Source: Palleronia sp. THAF1 (GTDB taxonomy: Bacteria; Pseudomonadota; Alphaproteobacteria; Rhodobacterales; Rhodobacteraceae). Taken from it: a stretch of 64,000 nucleotides of DNA. The DNA is taken from positions 38,501 to 102,500 of the forward strand of contig NZ_CP045420.1 of the NCBI RefSeq assembly GCF_009363795.1, read 5' to 3'. A program made the translations under genes and the position numbers. Under the pieces are notes generated by a model. It was not told the DNA's origin and searched no databases. It saw only the letters and a program-made list of their open reading frames with translations. This document shows positions 43,385-52,203 of this stretch, piece by piece (the stretch's first letter is position 1; each line of letters starts with the position of its first letter).

Positions 43385-43417
43385 CTGGGGCGCTGCCCCA
43401 GACCCCGAGGTATTTTT
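43385..43417 (+). terminator. Rho-independent-type terminator after the MFS gene
   Basis: CTGGGGC, loop GCT, GCCCCAG (43385-43401) is a perfect 7-bp hairpin right after the TAG stop, followed eleven bases later by TTTTT at 43413-43417 within CCCCGAGGTATTTTTGG. I recall very similar GGGGC hairpin plus TATTTTTGGAA units recurring between genes in Rhodobacteraceae, so it may be a family-level repeat as well. It precedes the convergent flavoprotein gene. Confidence 0.6.
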
Positions 43418-43430
43418 GGAACGATGAAGG

Positions 43431-44552
43431 TCAGCGGGCCAGCCATCTATGCGCTGCGTGCCCGGCGGCATGGCCGGTGGCAAGACAAGCGGTCAGAAGC
43501 CAGCCGCCCGTCGGCGCTTCCCAGTCCAGCATCTCTCCGGCAGCGAATGTGCCCGGCTGGTCCCTCAGCATCAGGTCCGGTGTCAGCGCGTCGAAGCGCA
43601 GGCCACCGGCGGTAGAGATCGCCTCGTCCAGCGGGCGGGGGCCTAGGTGCGGTACGGGCAGGTGTTTGATGATTGGGGCGAGGTCGTCGGGCAGGGGGCG
43701 CGCAACCTCGTGGATCAGGGCGATCTGGGCTTTCGTCAGCCCCAGCTTGCGCAGACGGTTGGTGGCAGAGCCTTTGGCTGCGCCAAGGCGGGCGCGGATG
43801 GCGTCTGCGTCGAGGTCCGGTTTCAGGTCCAGCCCAAGGGGCGCGCCGGTTCGGAATGCCGGGGTGAGGGGGTAGAGCGCGCCGCCCTCGAGTCCCCTGG
43901 CGCTGAGCACCAGCTCGCCACGATGGGCGATGCCGTTCACGATCAGTGCGACGTTCTTCAGCGGCTGGCCGAGATGCGGGGTCATGTGGTTGGACCACGC
44001 GACGGTCAGGCCTGCGTTGGAGGGGGCGAACGGGGCGGTCTCGTTGAACTTCTTGGCCCATTCGCCATCCGATCCCAGCCGCCGCCAGCTTGCGCCGCCC
44101 ATGGAAAGGACTGTCGCGCGGGCGTCCACGGTGATCGGGCCATCGGGTGTGTCGAGACCACCGCCAGTCCATCGCCAGCGGGTTTTCAGGGTAACCCCGT
44201 AGCTATCCAGCCGCGCCAACCACGCGCGGAGAAGCGGGCTTGCTTTCATTGCGGTGGGGAACACCCGCCCGGTGGAGCCGGTGAACAGCTCGATCCCCAA
44301 TCCACGGGCCCAATCCTGCACCGCGCCGGGGCCGAACGCGGATACATGCGCCGCAACCGGGCCGTCGTAATAGGACAGGGGGTCCGGCCCCGCGTTCGTC
44401 AGGTTCAGTCCGGACTTGCCCGCCATCAGGAACTTACGCGCGGGGCTGGGCATCTGTTCGGCAACCAGCACCGAGTGGCCCGCGGCCCCCAGAACCTCTG
44501 CCGCCATCAGGCCAGCGGGGCCTGCGCCGATGATAAGGGCATCCACCTTCAT
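43431..44552 (-). CDS. HI0933-like flavoprotein (PP_4765/TIGR03862 type)
   Basis: FAD-dependent protein of 373 residues, function unknown. The dinucleotide motif is ALIIGAGPAGLMAAEVLGAAGH; the family marker MAGKSGLNLTNAG follows. Later landmarks are VLSMGGASWRRLGSDGEW, FAPSNAGLTVAW, and the second FAD contact TFAAGEMLDWEAPTGGWLL near the C-terminus. The ending LLTACLATGHAAGHAA is typical. ATG 44552 is preferred over 44588 because it places the FAD motif at the N-terminus. It is divergent from the ABC exporter. Confidence 0.87.
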   Translation of the reverse strand: MKVDALIIGAGPAGLMAAEVLGAAGHSVLVAEQMPSPARKFLMAGKSGLNLTNAGPDPLSYYDGPVAAHVSAFGPGAVQDWARGLGIELFTGSTGRVFPTAMKASPLLRAWLARLDSYGVTLKTRWRWTGGGLDTPDGPITVDARATVLSMGGASWRRLGSDGEWAKKFNETAPFAPSNAGLTVAWSNHMTPHLGQPLKNVALIVNGIAHRGELVLSARGLEGGALYPLTPAFRTGAPLGLDLKPDLDADAIRARLGAAKGSATNRLRKLGLTKAQIALIHEVARPLPDDLAPIIKHLPVPHLGPRPLDEAISTAGGLRFDALTPDLMLRDQPGTFAAGEMLDWEAPTGGWLLTACLATGHAAGHAAHRWLAR

Positions 44553-44649
44553 GCGCGCCTGATACGCCGCGACTGTGCGCTGATGCAAAGGCGATGTCGC
44601 TTTCTTACCGCGCTGCCCCTGCTATGTGCGACCGGGAAGGAGCCATCCC

Positions 44650-45582
44650 ATGTCTGCAATCGTATCCGTCGAGAACCTGACCAAACGCTACGATGGCGGG
44701 GTTCATGCGTTGAAAGAGGTCAACCTGCAGATCGAGCGGGGAGAGATCCTGGCCCTGCTTGGCCCCAACGGTGCAGGCAAGACGACGCTGATTTCCTGTA
44801 TCTGCGGGATCAATTCGATTTCCGACGGGCGCGTGCTGGTCGGCGGGCACGACAACGTGCGCGAGTATCGCAAGGCGCGCTCTCTGATCGGTCTTGTGCC
44901 GCAAGAGATCAACCTTGAGCCATTCGAGACGGTCATGAACACGGTGCGCTTTTCGCGCGGGTTGTTCGGGAAGTCCGGTGGGGCGGACCATATCGAGCGC
45001 GTGCTGAAACAGCTTTCCCTGTGGGACAAGAAGGACGCGCAGGTGCGCGCGCTGTCGGGCGGGATGAAGCGGCGTGTTCTGATCGCGAAGGCGCTGGCGC
45101 ATGAGCCGGAGGTGCTTTTCCTGGATGAGCCGTCCGCCGGAGTGGACGTGTCCTTGCGCAAAGAGATGTGGGAGACGGTGGCCGATCTGCAAAGTCACGG
45201 CGTCACGATCATCTTGACGACCCATTACATCGAAGAGGCCGAGGCCATGGCTGACCGCATCGGCATCATCAGCCAGGGTGAGATCAAGCTGGTGCGCGAG
45301 AAGGCCGCGCTGATGGCCGAACTGGGGCGCAAGCAGTTCGTCATGGAGCTGAGCGGCTCACTGGATGCCGTGCCGCAGGGGCTGGATGACTATGATCTTT
45401 CCGTGGCCGCAGGAGGCAAAGAATTGGTCTACACCTACGATACGCGCGGTGATGGCACCGGTATCACGCGATTGCTGAGTGCACTGGCCGAGAAGGACAT
45501 CCGCGTGAAGGACGTGCGCACCGAACAGTCGAGCCTGGAAGAAATCTTCGTGGATCTCGTCGAAGGGGAGGGCCGGGCATGA
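44650..45582 (+). CDS. yadG: ABC-2 type exporter ATP-binding protein (YadG-like)
   Basis: Cytosolic ATPase, 310 residues: Walker [14 protein letters not shown]-loop [15 protein letters not shown], signature [16 protein letters not shown], Walker [17 protein letters not shown], switch histidine [15 protein letters not shown]. After about residue 235 a C-terminal extension of unknown role follows, as in E. coli YadG (308 residues). GGAAGGAG stands about eight bases before ATG 44650. The permease gene overlaps by four bases. Export substrate unknown. Confidence 0.88.
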   Translation: MSAIVSVENLTKRYDGGVHALKEVNLQIERGEILALLGPNGAGKTTLISCICGINSISDGRVLVGGHDNVREYRKARSLIGLVPQEINLEPFETVMNTVRFSRGLFGKSGGADHIERVLKQLSLWDKKDAQVRALSGGMKRRVLIAKALAHEPEVLFLDEPSAGVDVSLRKEMWETVADLQSHGVTIILTTHYIEEAEAMADRIGIISQGEIKLVREKAALMAELGRKQFVMELSGSLDAVPQGLDDYDLSVAAGGKELVYTYDTRGDGTGITRLLSALAEKDIRVKDVRTEQSSLEEIFVDLVEGEGRA

Positions 45583-46340
45583 ACCTTTATGCAATCTGGG
45601 CGATCTACCGCTACGAGATGGCGCGCGGCCTGCGCACCGTGACCCAGACCATCGTGTCACCGGTTCTGTCGACCTCGCTGTATTTCGTGGTCTTCGGCGC
45701 TGCCATCGGCAGCCGCATCCAGGAGGTCGAGGGCGTCAGCTATGGCGCCTTCATCGTACCCGGCCTGATCATGCTTTCGGTCATCACGCAGTCGATCAGC
45801 AACGCGTCCTTCGGCATCTACTTCCCGAAATTCATCGGCTCGATCTACGAACACCTCTCTGCGCCCGCCTCATTCTTGGAGATTACTGCGGGCTACGTCT
45901 TAGCAGCCGCGACCAAGTCTTTCTTCATCGGCCTGATCATCCTGATCACAGCCTTCTTCTTCGTGGACCTGACCATAGAACACCCGTTCTGGATGTTGCT
46001 GTTCCTTGTCCTGACCTGCCTGTCGTTCAGCCTGTTCGGCTTCATCGTCGGCATCTGGGCGACGAACTTCGAGCAGTTGCAGCTGGTGCCCCTGCTGCTG
46101 ATCCAGCCGCTCATCTTCCTTGGTGGCACGTTCTACTCGATCAACATGCTGCCCGGCGTCTGGGCGCAGATCAGCCTGTTCAATCCGGTGGTCTATTTGG
46201 TGTCGGGCTTCCGCTGGTCGTTCTACGGATTGTCCGACGTGGCGCTGGGCTGGTCGCTGCTGGCCATCTTCGGCTTCTTTGCCGCCTGCCTGCTGTTCGT
46301 CGGCTGGATATTCCGCACCGGCTGGCGCATCCGCGACTAG
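45579..46340 (+). CDS. yadH: ABC-2 type exporter permease (YadH-like)
   Basis: 253 residues with six predicted membrane spans. The N-terminus [35 protein letters not shown], in part [19 protein letters not shown], and the [19 protein letters not shown] segment are the hallmarks of the ABC-2 permease group that includes YadH, NodJ and drug exporters. Its start overlaps the ATPase stop as ATGA. Together with the preceding gene it forms a complete exporter. Confidence 0.88.
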   Translation: MNLYAIWAIYRYEMARGLRTVTQTIVSPVLSTSLYFVVFGAAIGSRIQEVEGVSYGAFIVPGLIMLSVITQSISNASFGIYFPKFIGSIYEHLSAPASFLEITAGYVLAAATKSFFIGLIILITAFFFVDLTIEHPFWMLLFLVLTCLSFSLFGFIVGIWATNFEQLQLVPLLLIQPLIFLGGTFYSINMLPGVWAQISLFNPVVYLVSGFRWSFYGLSDVALGWSLLAIFGFFAACLLFVGWIFRTGWRIRD

Positions 46341-46394
46341 GGCAATCGCAGTTGGGTCTTGGATCGTCAGCCCCCCGCGCCTAAGTCGCAAGGC

Positions 46395-47192
46395 ATGAAA
46401 CATCTGATCCCGTTCCTGAACAGTGACCCGCTGGTCGCCGTCATTCGCCTGCAAGGTGTCATCGCGGCGGGCAGCCCCGCGCGGCTGAACGACCTGACCC
46501 TTACGCCCATGATCGAAAAGGCATTCCGGCGCGGGAAGCCGAAGGCGGTGGCATTGCTGCTGAACTCGCCCGGTGGATCTCCGGTTCAGTCGTCATTGAT
46601 CGCCGCGCGCATCCGGCGGCTGAGTGCTGAAAAAGGCGTGCCGGTCTTCGCCTTTATCGAAGACGTCGCAGCCTCTGGCGGCTACTGGCTGGCGGCAGCG
46701 GCGGATGAAATCTACGCAGACGAGAACTCTATCGTGGGCTCCATCGGCGTGATCTCTGCGGGCTTCGGGTTCGATAAGGCGATCAGCCGCTACGGGATCG
46801 AGCGGCGCGTCTACACGGCGGGTGAGAGCAAGAGCATGCTCGACCCCTTCCGCCCCGAACAGCCGGACGACGTGGCGCGGCTAAAAGAGTTGCAAGAGCA
46901 GATCCACGACAGCTTCAAGAACCACGTCCGCGCCCGTCGCGGCGAAAAGCTGGGTGACGCCGATGGGCTATTTACCGGCGAAATCTGGGTGGGCGAGCGC
47001 GCCAGGCAGGTGGGCCTGATCGACGGGATCGGCCATCTGGTGCCGATGATGAAGGAGCGCTTCGGCAAGAAAACCCGCTTCGTGACCTACAAGCAGAAAA
47101 AGCCGTTCCTTTCGCGTTTCGGCAGCGCCGCCATCGAGCAGGCGCTGGGCGGACTCGAAGATCGCGCGGCCTATGCCCGGTTCGGCCTTTGA
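46395..47192 (+). CDS. S49-family serine peptidase (SppA-like, single domain)
   Basis: 265 residues. The Ser-Lys dyad is S94 (VAASGGYWLA) and K146 (GESKSMLDPF), 52 residues apart, the same spacing as in the single-domain Bacillus-type SppA. LLLNSPGGSPVQSSLIA and SIGVISAGFGFDKAI are further family motifs. No clear N-terminal membrane anchor, unlike signal peptide peptidase A of E. coli, so it may be cytosolic or peripheral. The stop is overlapped by the next tiny gene. Substrates could be signal peptides or membrane-derived peptides; unproven. Confidence 0.85.
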   Translation: MKHLIPFLNSDPLVAVIRLQGVIAAGSPARLNDLTLTPMIEKAFRRGKPKAVALLLNSPGGSPVQSSLIAARIRRLSAEKGVPVFAFIEDVAASGGYWLAAAADEIYADENSIVGSIGVISAGFGFDKAISRYGIERRVYTAGESKSMLDPFRPEQPDDVARLKELQEQIHDSFKNHVRARRGEKLGDADGLFTGEIWVGERARQVGLIDGIGHLVPMMKERFGKKTRFVTYKQKKPFLSRFGSAAIEQALGGLEDRAAYARFGL

Positions 47193-47353
47193 TAAAAGTC
47201 GTTTCTCTTTTCCTGATCGGCATGCTGGTTTTGGCCATGTTCGGCCGTCTGCGCTTTCCCGGTCAGAAGCAGCTTCAATCCATGAAGTGCGATGGCTGCG
47301 GCAAGTACCGGATCGGCAAGGGGCCGTGTAGCTGCGGGAAGGAAAAGGGATGA
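47189..47353 (+). CDS. Small membrane-anchored zinc-ribbon protein
   Basis: 54 residues, TTG start at 47189 overlapping the peptidase stop (TTGA) and ATGA overlap with the next gene at 47350-47353. One N-terminal membrane span (VVSLFLIGMLVLAMFG) is followed by a short basic linker and CDGCGKYRIGKGPCSCGK, a CxxC...CxC pair that looks like a half or full zinc ribbon. The tight coupling on both sides argues that it is translated. I do not recognise a characterised homologue; similar short CxxCGxY(R/I)...CxCG proteins occur in alphaproteobacteria as hypothetical genes. Function unknown. Confidence 0.65.
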   Translation: MIKVVSLFLIGMLVLAMFGRLRFPGQKQLQSMKCDGCGKYRIGKGPCSCGKEKG

Positions 47354-48282
47354 CCTGGGCGCTGGCGATCCTTGGCTTGGTTGTGCTTGTGGTGGCGGGC
47401 GACGCATTGGTGAAGGGTGCCGTGAACTTGGCCCTGCGCCTTGGCATCCCCGCGCTGATCGTCTCGCTGACCGTGGTGGCCTTCGGCACTTCCGCGCCGG
47501 AAATGCTGGTGTCCATCGACGCGGTGCTGTCGGGCGTGCCGGGATTGGCGCTGGGCAACGTGGTCGGCTCGAACACCGCGAACGTGCTGTTGGTACTGGG
47601 TCTGCCGGCGCTGTTCTTCACGCTCGACACCAGCGTAAGCGAGGTGCGCAAGACCTATCTTGTGATGATGGCTGCATCGGTGCTGTTCGTAGCGCTGGCC
47701 TTTTTCGGCCCGTTCACATGGTGGAACGGTCTGATCCTGCTGGCCGTGCTGGCGGTGATCCTGCTGGAGCAGGCGGTCGAGGGGATGCGCACGCGCATCG
47801 TGCCAGAGGATGTGGAAGGCGCCGATCCGAACATGGCGGGTTGGAAGGTCGCGGCCTTCCTGGTCGTGGGCCTCGTAGGCCTGCCGCTGGGCGCGAACCT
47901 GTTGATCGAGAACGCGCGCGTCATCGCAACGGAGTTCGGCGTTTCGGATGCGGTCATTGGCCTGACGTTGGTGGCCATCGGTACTTCGCTGCCGGAATTG
48001 GCCACGACGCTGGCGGCGGCAAAGAACAACCAGTCGGACGTCGCGCTGGGCAACGTCATTGGCTCCAACCTGTTCAACCTGCTGGCCATCATTGGCGTGA
48101 CCGCTCTGGTGGGTGACGTGCCCGTGGCGGAGTCATTCCTGCGGGTCGATCTGTGGGTGATGCTGGCCGCGTCTCTGGTGCTGGCGCCCTTCGTCTTCAC
48201 ACGAATGAAGATGGGCCGGATCGTCGGAACGCTCTTCTGTGGTCTCTACGTCGGGTACCTTATCGTCGTGGTGATGTCGTGA
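47350..48282 (+). CDS. Calcium/sodium antiporter (CaCA family, YrbG-like)
   Basis: 310 residues, two homologous halves of five spans. The two alpha-repeats are AFGTSAPEMLVSIDAVLSG with GNVVGSNTANVLLVLG, and IGTSLPELATTLAAAKNNQ with ALGNVIGSNLFNLL; the paired Glu residues are the ion ligands. Predicted to exchange Ca2+ for Na+ or H+ across the inner membrane. It starts inside the stop of the zinc-ribbon gene and overlaps the SDR gene by four bases. Confidence 0.92.
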   Translation: MTWALAILGLVVLVVAGDALVKGAVNLALRLGIPALIVSLTVVAFGTSAPEMLVSIDAVLSGVPGLALGNVVGSNTANVLLVLGLPALFFTLDTSVSEVRKTYLVMMAASVLFVALAFFGPFTWWNGLILLAVLAVILLEQAVEGMRTRIVPEDVEGADPNMAGWKVAAFLVVGLVGLPLGANLLIENARVIATEFGVSDAVIGLTLVAIGTSLPELATTLAAAKNNQSDVALGNVIGSNLFNLLAIIGVTALVGDVPVAESFLRVDLWVMLAASLVLAPFVFTRMKMGRIVGTLFCGLYVGYLIVVVMS

Positions 48283-49049
48283 CCGCGCTTGTGACAGGCG
48301 GTGGCAAGCGGCTGGGCCGCGCGATGGCGCTGCATCTGGGCGCGTGCGGGCATGATGTGGCGGTGCACTACAATACTTCATCCGGCGGTGCCGATGCTGT
48401 GGTCGCCGAACTGCGCGACATGGGAAGGCAGGCTGTGGCGGTGCAGGCCGATCTGCTGGATGAAGAGGCCACCGCCGGGCTGGTCGATCAGGCCGCGCAA
48501 GCCCTCGGCGCGCCGCTGACGGTGCTGATCAACAATGCCTCGACCTTCGAGCATGACACCATCGCGAATGCCACGCGCGACAGCTGGGACCGTCACATCG
48601 GATCGAACCTGCGTGCGCCCTTCGTGCTGACCCAAGCCTTTGCCGCGCAGGCTCCGAAGGCAGCGAACGATGGTGAGCCGCTGGCGACAGGGCTGGTCAT
48701 CAACATGGTCGATCAGCGCGTCCTGAAGCCAACGCCGGAGTTCATGACCTACACCATCGCCAAGATGGCACTGTGGGCCTTCACCAAGACGGCGGCGCAG
48801 GCGCTGGCCCCCGCGATCCGGGTGAACGCCATCGGCCCCGGCCCGACGATGCAGGGTGCGCGCCAATCGGCCGAGCACTTCGCGAACCAACGCGCCGCGA
48901 CGATTTTGAAGCGCGGAGCCAGCCCGGATGAGATCTGCGCGGCGTTGGATTACTTCCTGAATGCGCCGGGTGTGACCGGCCAACTTCTATGCGTGGACGG
49001 CGGTCAGCACCTGGCTTGGGAAACACCTGACATTCTGGGTGTCGAGTAG
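48279..49049 (+). CDS. Short-chain dehydrogenase/reductase, pteridine-reductase-like (FolM/PTR1 type)
   Basis: 256 residues from GTG 48279, overlapping the antiporter stop by GTGA. The nucleotide motif is TGGGKRLG (residues 6-13) with Arg in place of the middle glycine, the TGxxxRxG form of pteridine reductases. The catalytic pair Y158-xxx-K162 is present, but the usual serine is replaced by Asp (D145 in INMVDQRVL), again as in PTR1 and FolM. VLINNASTFEHD is the NNAG-equivalent region. Predicted role: NADPH reduction of dihydrobiopterin- or dihydromonapterin-like pterins or dihydrofolate. A different SDR substrate remains possible. Confidence 0.8.
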   Translation: MTALVTGGGKRLGRAMALHLGACGHDVAVHYNTSSGGADAVVAELRDMGRQAVAVQADLLDEEATAGLVDQAAQALGAPLTVLINNASTFEHDTIANATRDSWDRHIGSNLRAPFVLTQAFAAQAPKAANDGEPLATGLVINMVDQRVLKPTPEFMTYTIAKMALWAFTKTAAQALAPAIRVNAIGPGPTMQGARQSAEHFANQRAATILKRGASPDEICAALDYFLNAPGVTGQLLCVDGGQHLAWETPDILGVE

Positions 49050-49134
49050 ACCTGACAGATCGGGTTTTGCACTGGAAGCGTGATGTCATGGCGACACGGT
49101 CAGAGCCTGTGGCGTCGCAGAGGGGGTGACTAAA

Positions 49135-49315
49135 GATTCCCTACAAAACAACGACTTAAAATAATGCTTAAAAAGTGATCAATTCGATCAGGGTGTCGGA
49201 ATCAATGAGGAATTCGCGAAATCCCATGATTTATACACAGCTTGATCCACAGTTTCGGTGGACGTCTTTCCCCTTGAGCCAAGCCTGCATATTTTGCAGC
49301 CATCCAACCGGAATC
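49135..49315. promoter_or_regulatory. AT-rich region upstream of uvrC with DnaA-box-like sites, a dyad and three GANTC sites
   Basis: The 277-base gap 49050-49326 has no gene. From 49142 to 49190 it is AT-rich. TGATC-AATTC-GATCA at 49176-49190 is an inverted repeat. TTATACACA at 49231-49239 fits the DnaA-box consensus TTATNCACA; TGATCCACA at 49243-49251 differs from TTATCCACA at one base. GANTC sites (CcrM methylation) are at 49135, 49199 and 49311. This could be a DnaA-responsive uvrC promoter. Two boxes alone do not make an origin. Confidence 0.45.
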
Positions 49316-49326
49316 ATGGACCCGAA

Positions 49327-51183
49327 ATGACCGACGCGCCACCGACAGGCTATGCCTGCATCCAAGCCTATCTGAAGACGCTCGACGGCTCTCCCGGCGT
49401 CTATCGGATGCTGGATGAGAAGCAGGCCGTTCTGTACGTCGGCAAGGCGCGCAATCTGAAGGCGCGGGTGTCCAGCTATTCGCGCCCCTCGCCGCAGCAC
49501 AGTCCCCGGATCGCGCGGATGATCTCTGAAACGCGGTCGATGATGTTCCTGACCACGAAGACAGAGACAGAGGCGCTGCTGCTCGAGCAGAACCTGATCA
49601 AGCAGCTCAAGCCGCGCTACAACGTGCTGCTGCGCGACGATAAATCTTTCCCGAACATCCTTGTGACCGGCGATCACGCCTATCCGATGATCCGCAAGCA
49701 TCGCGGGGCGAAGACGACGAAGGGCAGCTACTACGGTCCCTTTGCAAGTGCGGGGGCCGTGAACCGGACGCTGAACCAGTTGCAGAAGGTCTTTCTGCTG
49801 CGCAACTGCACCGACGCGGTGTTCGATGGGCGCACGCGGCCCTGTCTGCTGTATCAGATCAAACGATGCTCTGGGCCGTGCGTTGGGCATATCTCTGAAG
49901 CCGACTACCGTCAGTCCGTGAAAGACGCAGAGGATTTCTTGCAAGGTCGCACGACCAAGGTGCAATCCACGCTCGCGGCCGAGATGTCTAAGGCCAGCGA
50001 AGCGATGGAGTTCGAGCGCGCCGCCGCCCTGCGCGACCGTATTCGGGCGCTGACCCATGTGCAGGGGACGCAGGGAATCAATCCGCAGGGCGTGACGGAA
50101 GCCGATGTGATCGCGTTGCATATGGATGGTGGGCAGGCCTGCGTGCAGGTCTTTTTCATCCGGGCGAACCAGAACTGGGGCAATCGCGACTACTATCCTC
50201 GCACCGGCTCTGGCGCGGGCGCGGCAGAGGTTCTGGCGGCCTTCATCGGCCAGTTCTACGACAACAAGGAGCCGCCCCGCCAGCTCTTGCTGTCCGACGA
50301 GCTTGAGGAGCAGGACCTGATGGAAGACGCGCTGGCCCAGAAAGCGGGGCGGCGCGTGCAGATCCTAGTGCCGCAACGCGGTGAGAAGAAAGACCTTGTG
50401 GCCGGTGCCCTGCGCAACGCCCGCGAATCGCTGGCCCGCAAGATGAGCGAGACGGCGACGCAAGGACGGCTGCTTGACGGCTTGGCCGAGGCGTTCGGTC
50501 TGGAATCACGTCCCGAGCGGATCGAGGTCTACGACAACTCTCACATCCAGGGCAGCGATGCCGTTGGCGCGATGATCGTAGCGGGCGCGGACGGCTTCTT
50601 GAAGTCGCAATACCGCAAGTTCAACATCAAGGGCGACGACCTGACGCCGGGCGACGATTTCGGCATGATGAAAGAGGTTCTGACACGGCGCTTCAAACGT
50701 TTGCTGAAAGAAGATCCTGACCGCGAAAAAGGCATGTGGCCCGATCTTTTGTTGATCGATGGCGGCGCGGGACAGGTCAGCGCTGTGCGCTCGATCATGA
50801 CCGAGATGGGGATCGAAGATATCGAGATGGTCGGCGTCGCGAAGGGCGTGGATCGCGATGCGGGCAAGGAAGAGTTCTACCGCACGGGCCAACGCCCCTT
50901 TGCCCTGCGCCACAACGATCCTGTTCTCTATTTTGTGCAGCGAATGCGGGATGAGGCGCACCGCTTTGCTATTGGCACCCACCGCGCCAAGCGCGCCAAG
51001 TCCATGAGCAAGAACCCATTGGATGAGATCGCGGGCGTTGGTGCCACCCGCAAACGGGCGCTTCTGGCGCATTTCGGGTCGGCAAAGGCGGTGGGTCGCG
51101 CAGGTTTGGAGGATTTGAAAGCCGTTGACGGGATCAACGCCGGGCTCGCGCAGAAGGTGTACGACCACTTCCACGGGCAATGA
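49327..51183 (+). CDS. uvrC: Excinuclease ABC subunit UvrC
   Basis: Nucleotide-excision repair endonuclease making both incisions around lesions delivered by UvrA and UvrB. 618 residues, normal. N-terminal GIY-YIG domain ([25 protein letters not shown], in part [12 protein letters not shown]), a cysteine-containing region ([16 protein letters not shown]), UVR motif ([14 protein letters not shown]), RNase H-like 5' incision domain ([28 protein letters not shown]), and helix-hairpin-helix repeats at the end. ATG 49327 places the GIY domain correctly; the 49258 start would add an unlikely extension. Identity certain. Confidence 0.97.
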   Translation: MTDAPPTGYACIQAYLKTLDGSPGVYRMLDEKQAVLYVGKARNLKARVSSYSRPSPQHSPRIARMISETRSMMFLTTKTETEALLLEQNLIKQLKPRYNVLLRDDKSFPNILVTGDHAYPMIRKHRGAKTTKGSYYGPFASAGAVNRTLNQLQKVFLLRNCTDAVFDGRTRPCLLYQIKRCSGPCVGHISEADYRQSVKDAEDFLQGRTTKVQSTLAAEMSKASEAMEFERAAALRDRIRALTHVQGTQGINPQGVTEADVIALHMDGGQACVQVFFIRANQNWGNRDYYPRTGSGAGAAEVLAAFIGQFYDNKEPPRQLLLSDELEEQDLMEDALAQKAGRRVQILVPQRGEKKDLVAGALRNARESLARKMSETATQGRLLDGLAEAFGLESRPERIEVYDNSHIQGSDAVGAMIVAGADGFLKSQYRKFNIKGDDLTPGDDFGMMKEVLTRRFKRLLKEDPDREKGMWPDLLLIDGGAGQVSAVRSIMTEMGIEDIEMVGVAKGVDRDAGKEEFYRTGQRPFALRHNDPVLYFVQRMRDEAHRFAIGTHRAKRAKSMSKNPLDEIAGVGATRKRALLAHFGSAKAVGRAGLEDLKAVDGINAGLAQKVYDHFHGQ

Positions 51184-51289
51184 ACGAGCCGCTTTCCGAA
51201 CGCGATAACACTCCCCTCGCAAGGCGCTCTTTTTGCCGCTGCACCGCGCGGCCCTTTCCCAACACCGCTTCGGGGGCTATCTGACGATC

Positions 51290-51955
51290 ATGCAATGGAA
51301 TCTTCCCAATATCCTGACCGTTCTGCGCCTTCTGGCCGCGCCCGGTGTCGCCGTCGCCTTCCTGTTCTTCGGGCGTCCGCTCGCGGACTGGTTCGCTCTG
51401 ATCCTGTTCATCTCGGCTGCCGTGACCGACTGGTTCGACGGCTATCTTGCGCGCAGCTGGAAGCAGGAGAGCAAGTTCGGCGCGATGCTCGACCCCATTG
51501 CTGACAAGGCGATGGTCATCATCGCGCTGCTGGTCATCGTCGGCTATTCCTCGATGTCGCCTTGGCTGGTGCTGCCCGCGACCTTCATCGTCTTCCGCGA
51601 GGTCTTCGTCAGCGGGTTGCGCGAGTTCTTGGGCCATGAAGCCAAATTGCTGAGCGTCACCAAGCTGGCGAAGTGGAAGACCACCGCCCAGATGGTCGCC
51701 ATCGCGGTGCTGTTTTCCCAGGATATCTTCTTATGGCATATGCTGGGGCTGACGCAGGGCATGGATGGGCCCACCGTGGACGGCATCATGTCTGGCGCGA
51801 TCTCGGACGAGGTCGGCATCCTGTGGCTGGCGCAACTGCGCGACATCGCCGGGACAATCGGTCTGACCCTTCTGTGGATCGCCGCCGCGCTGACGCTGAT
51901 CACCGGCTGGGACTATTTCCGCAAAGCGCTGCCGTTCCTGAGGGACTCGGCATGA
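51290..51955 (+). CDS. pgsA: CDP-diacylglycerol--glycerol-3-phosphate 3-phosphatidyltransferase PgsA
   Basis: Inner-membrane enzyme making phosphatidylglycerol phosphate. 221 residues with several spans. The CDP-alcohol phosphatidyltransferase motif DG-x2-AR-x8-G-x3-D-x3-D is seen as DGYLARSW...GAMLDPIAD. The N-terminus NLPNILTVLRLLAAPGVAV is typical of PgsA. The gene overlaps moaD by four bases. ATG 51290 is used; the longer reading from 51233 looks non-native. Confidence 0.95.
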   Translation: MQWNLPNILTVLRLLAAPGVAVAFLFFGRPLADWFALILFISAAVTDWFDGYLARSWKQESKFGAMLDPIADKAMVIIALLVIVGYSSMSPWLVLPATFIVFREVFVSGLREFLGHEAKLLSVTKLAKWKTTAQMVAIAVLFSQDIFLWHMLGLTQGMDGPTVDGIMSGAISDEVGILWLAQLRDIAGTIGLTLLWIAAALTLITGWDYFRKALPFLRDSA

Positions 51956-52203
51956 GCTTGGATGTCGTCTATTTCGCCTGGGTTCGTGAGCGGATCGGCT
52001 TGCCGCGCGAGACGGTAGAGACCGAGGCCGCGACGGTCGCCGATCTGGTGCAGGAGCTGATCGCGCGCGAAGAGCGCTACGCGGCGGCCTTTGCTGATCT
52101 TTCCGCTCTTCGGTGTGCGGTGGATCAGGAACTGACGGACTTCGACGCGCGGCTTTCCGGCGCGAAGGAAGTCGCCTTCTTCCCGCCGATGACGGGCGGC
52201 TGA
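51952..52203 (+). CDS. moaD: Molybdopterin synthase sulfur carrier subunit MoaD
   Basis: 83 residues of beta-grasp ubiquitin-like fold; the C-terminal Gly-Gly (PPMTGG) receives the thiocarboxylate used to make molybdopterin from cPMP. VVYFAWVRERIGLPRETVE and EVAFFPPMTGG are characteristic. It starts inside the pgsA stop (ATGA) and its own stop overlaps the moaE start by one base (TGATG). moaA, moaB and moaC are not in the window. Confidence 0.94.
   Translation: MSLDVVYFAWVRERIGLPRETVETEAATVADLVQELIAREERYAAAFADLSALRCAVDQELTDFDARLSGAKEVAFFPPMTGG

Noticed and set aside
49142..49251. Possible replication origin
   Set aside because: Only two DnaA-box-like sites and a modest AT-rich tract; the gene neighbourhood (uvrC, pgsA, moaDE) is not the known alphaproteobacterial origin context. 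Kept only as a possible DnaA-regulated promoter.
51227..51240. T-run (CTCTTTTTGCC) between uvrC and pgsA as a terminator
   Set aside because: No stable hairpin directly upstream of the T-run.
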